DNA of 64,000 nt, taken from positions 5,333,151-5,397,150 of the forward strand of contig NC_016584.1 of the NCBI RefSeq assembly GCF_000235605.1. Reading direction: 5' to 3'. How positions within the stretch are numbered: the first letter of the stretch is position 1; the number at the start of each line of letters is the position of its first letter. Origin of the DNA: Desulfosporosinus orientis DSM 765. GTDB taxonomy: Bacteria > Bacillota > Desulfitobacteriia > Desulfitobacteriales > Desulfitobacteriaceae. Positions 58,116-64,000 of the stretch are shown in pieces. The translations under genes were made by a program, and so were the position numbers. A model generated the notes under the pieces. The model was not told the DNA's origin. It searched no databases and saw only the letters and a program-made list of their open reading frames with translations.

Positions 58116-58152
58116 ATGATTTTCATTTTTCCTTCCCTAAAATGAAAATCAT
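58116..58152. promoter_or_regulatory. 14-bp inverted repeat made of two Fur-box-like palindromes
   Basis: ATGATTTTCATTTT and AAAATGAAAATCAT flank nine bases. Each arm contains its own palindrome (ATGATTTTCAT; AATGAAAATCATT), the latter one base from the Fur-box core AATGATAATCATT. It lies between the divergent CpsC-like and SGNH-like genes, so a regulator bound here could affect both. Confidence 0.55.
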
Positions 58153-58281
58153 TGCCAATCCTTTTATAATCTTGAAAAATATTTATATTTTTTCTTTTAG
58201 AGGAAGGAAAACCCACACCAGAATGTCGAAGATTCTTAAGTCTATGGGAAAATTATCTCGACTTAGGAGGAAATGGATTCA

Positions 58282-59076
58282 ATGCTGCGCAATGCTAAAC
58301 TGGATTTATATATTATCTTAGCTGCCCTGATCATTGCAGCCTCAATTATAGGGGCATTCTGGGTAATGAATCACGGAAAGACGACCGACGTAACATTCAA
58401 ACAACCCTCTCCCGCCACTACCGCCGGTCCGACAGCTGAGGCTGAGCCCTCAGAATCCGCCTCCGCAAAATCCCTTCCCGGTCCCGGTGAAGAAGAGCTC
58501 ACAACCATCAGAATTCTTGTCCTGGGGGATGCTGTGGCCGCAAGTCAAGGTGCCTCCCAAAAGGATGAAACCGGCTGGCATGCCTTAGTTTCCCGGGAGC
58601 TTCAAGGCAAGTACCCTCTGAATTTCCAGTGGGATTTTAAAACCACGGAACAGGCCACGATTAATAATGCCTTAACCTGCGTTTCTGACGTGACAGCAGA
58701 GACGAATCTGATTATTCTCTGCCTGGGCAGAAATGACTGGACTGTACTTACTCCCAAGGAATTCAAGGAGAAGTACGAGGAGCTGCTCATGACCCTTAAG
58801 GACAAAAATCCCAGCGCCGGTATTTTCTTAATAGCCGAACCGCCTGTCAAAAACATAAAAAGCAATAATAGGTTTTTTCCCTACCGGCAGGCTATTTTAG
58901 ATCTGGGAAAAAACCAGCAGCTTCCTGTCCTGGACCTGTGGTCTGCTTTCATCCAGGACCCTGCTCCCCTGACCGATTTATTGGCAGACGGGGTTAATCC
59001 TAATGATCAAGGGTATAGAATTTTCGCGTCTGAGGTATTAAAAGGCTTCGATGGGGTTTTGTGGGGTAAGTATTAA
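58282..59076 (+). CDS. SGNH/GDSL-fold protein lacking catalytic Ser and His
   Basis: A 264-aa protein with one N-terminal membrane anchor (residues 9-29), a Pro/Ser/Glu-rich linker (to about 72) and an SGNH-hydrolase-like domain. Block I reads ILVLGDAVAASQG, with Ala84 where the nucleophilic Ser of GDS should be. Block III reads CLGRNDW with the Asn kept. Block V reads DGVNPNDQGY, with Asn239 where the catalytic His of DxxH should be. It is thus probably a non-catalytic binding protein. AGGAGG fits ATG 58282 better than 58273. It is divergent from the polysaccharide operon. Confidence 0.83.
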   Translation: MLRNAKLDLYIILAALIIAASIIGAFWVMNHGKTTDVTFKQPSPATTAGPTAEAEPSESASAKSLPGPGEEELTTIRILVLGDAVAASQGASQKDETGWHALVSRELQGKYPLNFQWDFKTTEQATINNALTCVSDVTAETNLIILCLGRNDWTVLTPKEFKEKYEELLMTLKDKNPSAGIFLIAEPPVKNIKSNNRFFPYRQAILDLGKNQQLPVLDLWSAFIQDPAPLTDLLADGVNPNDQGYRIFASEVLKGFDGVLWGKY

Positions 59077-59103
59077 AGGCTAAGTTTTAATTTTGAATCA
59101 GGT

Positions 59104-59136
59104 AAGGAGCCGTCTGCTAAAGCATTCGGCTCCCTT
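59104..59136 (+). terminator. Hairpin after the SGNH-like gene
   Basis: AAGGAGCCG (59104-59112) pairs with CGGCTCCCTT (59127-59136) with one bulged C. It is followed by an A/T-rich stretch. It may serve both converging genes. Confidence 0.6.
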
Positions 59137-59183
59137 ATATTTCCCAAGGCAAAAGACGTTTCTGTGGATTATCTCACTTGAGC

Positions 59184-61838
59184 TTACTTAAATTCAATTG
59201 TCCATATATTTGAGTTTTGATCTTTAAATTGGATCTCTTCGCCTTTAAGATCACCCAGAGTTGCGATGCTCCAAGACATCCCCAGCATAGTGCCGATGGC
59301 AGTTCTGATGTCCCCTCTCCCCTCTTCGGAGCTGGGGCTTATCCAGGTGCTGCTTCCGGCTTTAACATAGGTTGGGAGAACTCCTATCGAACTAGTGAGC
59401 AGGTCCTTGATTCCTATACTGCTTAACAGGGTATCACTGGCTTTGATGTTGGCGGTTATGGTGCGGGTAGTGTTATTAATGGACATGGTGGCCCATTCGT
59501 TATTCAGGTTCCCCGAAGAGGTCCCCAGGTTAAGTGTCAAGCTGACATCGCTGGAGTCATACCCGGATTTGGAGAGCGTGCCGTTGAGCGTCACGTAGGA
59601 ACCAAACAATGACCGCAATGAGCCTATGCTGACATCTCCGCCGCTGATCGTACCGCCAAAAAGGTCAGACATAGTTATGGTGCCGTTTAAGGAGAAGGAT
59701 TTGTTGCTGAAACTAACCGTCCCTAAGAAAGGTGAAACGAGGCTGTTGAGCTGTAAGGTACAGCCTGATGGATCAGCATTAATTTGAATGCCGGTAATTC
59801 TTTGATCAGAATCAGTAATACCGCTCAAATTCGCTGTTTTGCTTGTTCCATTGACCGTAACAGCAGGTATCACACTGGCAGAACCGTTCTTGATAGTAAA
59901 ATCCGAAATTTTGGTCGAGGTTGTTGTTCCGCTATTATCCCCACCATTATTTCCGCCATTATTTCCGCCTGAACTCCCGCCGGAGCTTCCGCCGGAGCTT
60001 CCGCCTGAGCTCCCGCCCGTTGAAGGAGGCGCGCTGGGCGTATTCGTCGTTTCCTTGCCGTTAACTTGTCCGCCGCCGCTGACCACTGTACCCGTTGACC
60101 CGGATTGCAAACTGCCGATACTTGAAGACTTGGGAATCGTAATATCGGCAGCAGCAGTGGTTTTCATGCTTTCAACAACGGTGTTCTCTGCCAAAGCCAG
60201 TTTTCCCTGGGATTGTACTTCTACATTTTTAAAGTTACCTTCTAAAGTCACCTTTTGTTCCTGGGCTTGGGTGTTAACCACAACGGATGGAACAACTGCT
60301 TCGGCCGCAGCTTTTAAAGTAACCTGACTTTCCACAACGACGGGCTCAGTAAAGGTTCCTCTTAGCTCCACTACAGGATCTTGTCCCGGTGTACTTGTAA
60401 TAGTAACTGTTCCCATGACAGCACCATTAGCATCCAGGATGGCAAAGCTGCGAACAACGGTATTCCCGATGGTTGTACTCTCTGCAGCCTCAACATGCAC
60501 GTTGCTGTCGCTGTCGACTGTGAGAACCCCTGCGGTGGTATTTTTGATATGGATACTGTCAGATGCCCCGGAGAGGACAACAATATTGGCAGCAGTAACG
60601 CCATCTAAAGTAGCTGTTCCTTGTTCCCCCGGGTCTATGAAGACGGTCCCTTTGACGGTCAGGTTGTTCAGGGTGATATTATCGCCTTTAATATAAACGC
60701 TGTAATCGGCCTTAGCGTTTTGCAGCGTGATGTTATCCCCTGTAAGAATAACGTTATCCTTATATTCCGTCAGAGTATCGGCGTCGGTTGAGCCGACCTT
60801 TTCATCATCGGTGGAGTATATATCAGCAGAGGTCAGGACATTCATCCCGGCAGTGGGGACTACAGCTTCCCCTCCTACTGCAACCATATCGTTTGTGGAC
60901 ATACTCAGTTTAACAAATTCTATGGTGGTGTTGTCCAGCTGCCGGTTGACCAGCACAACAGGAGATCCTGTTGAAGCAGCCAGGGGCACAACTGCCAAGG
61001 CATCGACCAAGGTCTCGCCATTAGCTACATAGACTTTTTTGTTTTTATACTGCTTGGCAAAACCCTTAAGGATTTGGACATTGGTATCATATTTGGAAAG
61101 ACCTGAGTACCTTTTTACGCTGCCTTTTAATTGGCCCTGGACAGCATCTGAGACAACTGCGGTGCCCCCAACGACGTAGGATTCCTTGATTTTATTGCCA
61201 AGGCCGTCCAGATAGGTTTTAACGGAGCCGGGCAGCTGTCCTTGAGTCGTCGTCAGGATCGGCATTCCCTGAGCTGCGGCGATAGGCGCTACCGAGAGAG
61301 CATCCGACGGGCTTAGGCCGCCCGGAGCAATTACAACCTTCGAGAAGTCTGCTCCTTGGTTAACCATTTCTTTAGCTATGTTTACAGAGGTTTCGTATTG
61401 GTCATACCCGCCCAACTGAACCAAGGTTATACCCATAGCACTGATTTCATCGAGAACGGATTGTTTAATCACAGCAGTACCGCTGGTGATAAATACTTTC
61501 TTAGGTTTCAGCCGCAGCAATTCCGCTTTAGCTGATGGATTTAAGGTTTGGCCGTTGTCCGTCAACAAAATGGGGGCCTTCAATTCCGCCGCCAATGGCC
61601 CTGCAGCCAGGGCGTCCACGAGAGAGTAGCTCATTCCGGCAGAAAGAACGACATTGTCACTGGTTCCTGTCCAACCTTTTTGAGCCATCAGAGCTGCGGT
61701 GGAATATTGGTCATATCCGCCAATTCGGGTAACTGTACCAGGTGTTGCTGCATTGGCAGCAACCGGTGCAATGGTTGCAGATAAAGCTACAGCTACTGCC
61801 ATGCAGCCATTCAGCACTTTTTGTTTGGTTCTTTTCAT
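59184..61838 (-). CDS. Surface protein with three cell-wall-binding 2 repeats
   Basis: An 884-aa exported protein. A signal peptide (ending near APVAANAAT) is followed by three CWB2 repeats (about residues 35-330), each starting with a motif like RIGGYDQYSTAALMAQKGW, QLGGYDQYETSVNIAKE or RYSGLSKYDTNVQIL. CWB2 modules bind secondary cell-wall polymers non-covalently. A beta-rich region (about 345-610, resembling a parallel beta-helix), a Gly/Ser/Asn linker with repeated GGSS units (about 620-650) and a unique C-terminal domain follow. GAGGAGG lies before the ATG. It may be an S-layer or adhesin protein. Confidence 0.92.
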   Translation of the reverse strand: MKRTKQKVLNGCMAVAVALSATIAPVAANAATPGTVTRIGGYDQYSTAALMAQKGWTGTSDNVVLSAGMSYSLVDALAAGPLAAELKAPILLTDNGQTLNPSAKAELLRLKPKKVFITSGTAVIKQSVLDEISAMGITLVQLGGYDQYETSVNIAKEMVNQGADFSKVVIAPGGLSPSDALSVAPIAAAQGMPILTTTQGQLPGSVKTYLDGLGNKIKESYVVGGTAVVSDAVQGQLKGSVKRYSGLSKYDTNVQILKGFAKQYKNKKVYVANGETLVDALAVVPLAASTGSPVVLVNRQLDNTTIEFVKLSMSTNDMVAVGGEAVVPTAGMNVLTSADIYSTDDEKVGSTDADTLTEYKDNVILTGDNITLQNAKADYSVYIKGDNITLNNLTVKGTVFIDPGEQGTATLDGVTAANIVVLSGASDSIHIKNTTAGVLTVDSDSNVHVEAAESTTIGNTVVRSFAILDANGAVMGTVTITSTPGQDPVVELRGTFTEPVVVESQVTLKAAAEAVVPSVVVNTQAQEQKVTLEGNFKNVEVQSQGKLALAENTVVESMKTTAAADITIPKSSSIGSLQSGSTGTVVSGGGQVNGKETTNTPSAPPSTGGSSGGSSGGSSGGSSGGNNGGNNGGDNSGTTTSTKISDFTIKNGSASVIPAVTVNGTSKTANLSGITDSDQRITGIQINADPSGCTLQLNSLVSPFLGTVSFSNKSFSLNGTITMSDLFGGTISGGDVSIGSLRSLFGSYVTLNGTLSKSGYDSSDVSLTLNLGTSSGNLNNEWATMSINNTTRTITANIKASDTLLSSIGIKDLLTSSIGVLPTYVKAGSSTWISPSSEEGRGDIRTAIGTMLGMSWSIATLGDLKGEEIQFKDQNSNIWTIEFK

Positions 61839-62055
61839 TAATTTACCTCCTCTTTTAATTGAACCTTAGTCTGTTTGAAATACTTAAACTATTGGTGCGG
61901 AACTATTTTATTTAAAACTAAATAATAAACCAATTTAGGAAAATTGTTCCTCACCTGTAAAAAGTTATTTCATTTACTTCGCTATTCCCCTAGATAATCC
62001 TGCAAGGAATATCATTATATTCCTATTATTTTCATTTTTGGATAACCTTTTTAGG

Positions 62056-62106
62056 CAAAAAAGAGGCCGCTGCTAAGGAATTAAGTTCCTTTGCAACGGC
62101 CCCTTG
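62056..62106 (-). terminator. Terminator after the 39-aa membrane peptide gene
   Basis: GGGGCCGTTGC and GCAGCGGCCTC with an inner AAGGAA/TTCCTT helix form a long stem; TTTTTTGCC follows on the minus strand. It starts nine bases after the stop codon. Confidence 0.85.
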
Positions 62107-62114
62107 GTTTATCT

Positions 62115-62234
62115 TTATACAGTATGAGTAACAAGAAATACTACACCAATAACAACGATTGCCAAAAGAATTGCTCCAAGAATAATGTAGTAATTCTGTT
62201 TCTTACGATTAAGCTTATGCCAAGGTAAAACCAC
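62115..62234 (-). CDS. Small single-helix membrane peptide (39 aa)
   Basis: Starts at GTG with AAAGGGG nine bases upstream and reads VLPWHKLNRKKQNYYI then ILGAILLAIVVIGVVFLVTHTV. The basic N-terminus followed by one hydrophobic helix predicts an N-in single-pass membrane peptide. A strong terminator follows directly, so this is a complete transcription unit downstream of the RNase gene. No family is recognised. Confidence 0.7.
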   Translation of the reverse strand: MVLPWHKLNRKKQNYYIILGAILLAIVVIGVVFLVTHTV

Positions 62235-62349
62235 GAATAGCTGCCCCTTTCTGTAAAACGACTTGCATTGATACTATATTGCAGATTACGACAACTATCA
62301 AGGTTTAGTCCTATAATTTTATTATCTCCTTTTGGTTTTAAGTAATTTC

Positions 62350-63633
62350 TTATACCCAGCCTGTCCCATCACAGTTAGGACAGGGGGATGTATAACGTAC
62401 CGCCAAGGTCTGACCGACTTTTTTACGGGTCATCTCCACAAGCCCCAGCTGAGTCAGCCCTAAAACCTGGGATTTCGTCTTATCTCTGGAGCAGACTGTC
62501 TCAAGCGCTTCAAGGACCTGTTTTTGGGCTTCTTCAGTTACCATATCAATAAAGTCGATAACGATGATCCCGCCCAGGTTTCTCAGTCTGAGCTGGCGGG
62601 CGATTTCCTCCGCCGCCTCCAGGTTGGTATGAACCACCGTCTCCTCTAAAGAACGCTGGCCCACATATTTTCCCGTATTCACATCAATAACGATCAAAGC
62701 CTCGGTCTGCTGGATGACCAGATAACCGCCGCTTTTCAGCCAAACTTTGGAACGCAGGCCCTTGCGGATTTCGGCGTCAACCCCGTACTTGGCGAAGAGA
62801 TCTGCCCCGCTGATGACATAGATCTGTTTAGCTGCGGGATGCTCGATTTCCTGAAGGGCTTTACGCAGGATTTGGCTTATGTCGTCATTGTCAACGGTAA
62901 TCTTCTCCACATCCTGGTCAATCCAGTCCCGGATCAGGCGGGAAACGAGATCCACATCCCTGTGCACGAGCCCCGGCACGGACACATGAGGAATTTTCGG
63001 TACTAAGCTCTGCCAAAAAGCCGCCAACCGGGCTATGTCCTGAGCTATTTCCTCCCCATCAATCCCTTCGGCCAGGGTGCGTACAATCACTCCCATGCCC
63101 TCCGGCTTGGAGGCCGCCGCCAAATTACGAAGCCTTTCCCGTTCATCATTGTCTTCAATCTTGCGGGATATCCCCACATAACTCACCTGAGGCAGCAGGA
63201 CGACATACCGTCCGGGAAGAGTTAAATTCACACTAATCCGAGCCCCCTTGGTGCCGACGGGTTCTTTAGTGATTTGTACCAGCAGCTCCTGGCGGGGTTT
63301 AAGGATATTCTCGATTCGCTCCTGAATCACCGGGGATGGTTTATCCTCCTCGTCATAGTTAGCCGGCAGGGCATCAGCCACGTATAAAAACCCGTTCTTC
63401 TCCAAGCCGATATCGACAAAGGCCGCCTGCATGCCGGGAAGAACATTTTCCACTCTGCCCCGGTAGATATTTCCCACCATATGGGACGAGTTCTCTTCTT
63501 CCTCAAACACTTCCATCAGCTGGCCCTGCTCAAAAACCGCAGCCCGGATCTTCTGGGACTGGCTTGACTTGCCCCAGTTCTGGCTTTGCAGCACGATTTC
63601 CTTGCGGCGTGGTTTAGGGGTTGGGATTGGCAT
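62350..63633 (-). CDS. rng: Ribonuclease E/G family protein
   Basis: A 427-aa RNase G-like endoribonuclease that cuts single-stranded RNA in rRNA and mRNA turnover. The N-terminal S1 domain (NIYRGRVENVLPGMQAAFVDIGLEKNGFLYV), the catalytic region LIVIDVNTGKYVG and IVIDFIDM (metal-binding Asp residues), and the C-terminal zinc-link CPNCDGTGWV are present. Shorter than E. coli RNase G (489 aa) as in many Clostridia, and without an RNase E scaffold tail. AAGGAGG fits ATG 63633; the longer GTG start overlaps that site. Confidence 0.94.
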   Translation of the reverse strand: MPIPTPKPRRKEIVLQSQNWGKSSQSQKIRAAVFEQGQLMEVFEEEENSSHMVGNIYRGRVENVLPGMQAAFVDIGLEKNGFLYVADALPANYDEEDKPSPVIQERIENILKPRQELLVQITKEPVGTKGARISVNLTLPGRYVVLLPQVSYVGISRKIEDNDERERLRNLAAASKPEGMGVIVRTLAEGIDGEEIAQDIARLAAFWQSLVPKIPHVSVPGLVHRDVDLVSRLIRDWIDQDVEKITVDNDDISQILRKALQEIEHPAAKQIYVISGADLFAKYGVDAEIRKGLRSKVWLKSGGYLVIQQTEALIVIDVNTGKYVGQRSLEETVVHTNLEAAEEIARQLRLRNLGGIIVIDFIDMVTEEAQKQVLEALETVCSRDKTKSQVLGLTQLGLVEMTRKKVGQTLAVRYTSPCPNCDGTGWV

Positions 63634-63690
63634 ACTTAACACCTCCTTGTGTTACAACGCTCATCTCATGATGTGCGTGGGCCAAACTAG

Positions 63691-63945
63691 GGCCTCCTGA
63701 GCCAGGGTCACGATTACACGGCGAGAAACCTATGCCTTCGCCGCAGCCAAACTCGGCTTTAATCCGCTTGCATCATGCAGGGCGGGAAACAGGGACGTTT
63801 CCCGCCGGCCATGCGACACGGAAGTCGCATTGGCCGAAACACAGTGTGTTTCGCCCTGCGCTTCCATAACGGATTAAAGCCCTAGTTTGGCGCGGCGAAG
63901 GCAGGGTTGAACAAGTGTAATCGTGACCCTCCTCCCACTGAGGCC
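63691..63945. repeat. 255-base nested inverted-repeat element
   Basis: Arms pair in nested order: GGCCTC with GAGGCC (63691/63940), a 16-bp stem AGGGTCACGATTACAC (63704) with 63915-63930, a 12-bp stem TGCCTTCGCCGC (63733) with 63892-63903, and GCCAAACT..GGCTTTAATCCG (63746) with 63870-63891. The interior adds three hairpins (GGCGGGAAAC/GTTTCCCGCC near 63783, ATGCGAC/GTCGCAT near 63811, CGAAACAC/GTGTGTTTCG near 63835). It is GC-rich, has no credible gene and looks like a structured RNA or a palindromic mobile repeat. Confidence 0.75.
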
Positions 63946-64000
63946 AACGGTTGGTCCAATGATTGGGCATCACGCCATCTCCAAAGGCGACCTCTTCCCG
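63773..64000 (-). other. Open frame entering from the window edge, possibly a gene end overrun by the repeat
   Basis: The minus-strand frame is open from 64000 to a stop at 63773. Its first part (EEVAFGDGVMPNHWTNRWPQ) could be protein; the remainder is read from the 255-base inverted repeat and is unlikely to be native. It may be the 3' end of a gene outside the window into which the repeat was inserted, or chance. Confidence 0.25.

Noticed and set aside
1-64000. tRNA, rRNA and CRISPR arrays
   Set aside because: No cloverleaf with CCA-type end or conserved T-arm, no rRNA signatures and no regularly spaced direct repeats were seen on either strand.

Overview
The window looks like a chromosome segment from an anaerobic, low-to-moderate-GC Firmicute of the Peptococcaceae, most like Desulfitobacterium. 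This is inference from gene content: a corrinoid methyltransferase cassette, cell-wall-binding-repeat 2 and SLH surface proteins, YcdB/YcdC-type secreted proteins, an RNase E/G gene and Gram-positive exopolysaccharide kinase modules. I saw no tRNA, rRNA or CRISPR array.

Region 1 (1-15.5 kb, minus strand) is a polysaccharide locus wrapped around a quorum-sensing locus. Downstream part (1-8079): a bacillosamine-type amino-sugar route (PglF/E/D/C-like), a second acetyltransferase, and an acyl-activation cassette (AMP ligase, SDR reductase, acyl carrier protein), ending in a membrane protein cut by the window edge. Upstream part (8405-12644): a comQXPA-like system in the order X-Q-P-A. It comprises a 66-aa precursor ending in Tyr-Trp-Val, a ComQ-like prenyl transferase, a ComP-like kinase with the same N-terminal PDZ-like layout as ComP, and a ComA-like regulator. 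A CpsC/CpsD kinase pair and a secreted Ig-like protein precede it. Three promoters (8228, 15558, 18915) share a TATAAT box, exactly 23 bases, a near-palindromic box and usually a second box about 33 bases further out. They face the glycan operon, the Ig-like protein and an exported-protein/ABC operon, and look like the regulon of this system.

Region 2 (15.6-28 kb) holds secreted proteins (subtilase, YcdB/SLH protein), an Fe-S protein, an SPFH/zinc-ribbon membrane operon, and much genome debris: a mosaic pseudogene of the SLH protein, a DUF3102 pseudogene, ATPase fragments and long perfect palindromes with CGCG centres.

Region 3 (28-37 kb) holds an NSS amino-acid transporter with its 34-aa small subunit, a three-component corrinoid methyltransferase operon divergent from an MFS transporter and a TetR regulator, two Fic proteins and a group II intron remnant.

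Region 4 (37-40.5 kb) holds small genes and RNAs: a 92-nt candidate sRNA with its own promoter and terminator, and a c-di-GMP-I riboswitch with terminator ahead of a 58-aa exported peptide.

Region 5 (40.6-58.1 kb, minus strand) is a second Wzx/Wzy-type polysaccharide locus: CpsC, CpsD, CpsB, an initiating phosphotransferase, glycosyltransferases, pyruvyltransferase, polymerase and flippase. It also has a cytidylyltransferase, aldolase and KdsC-like phosphatase set suggesting an unusual CMP-activated keto-deoxy sugar. One acetyltransferase and the UDP-sugar dehydrogenase are broken.

Region 6 (58.2-64 kb) holds an SGNH-fold protein lacking its catalytic Ser and His, a CWB2 surface protein, a 39-aa membrane peptide, RNase E/G and a highly structured 255-base inverted-repeat element.
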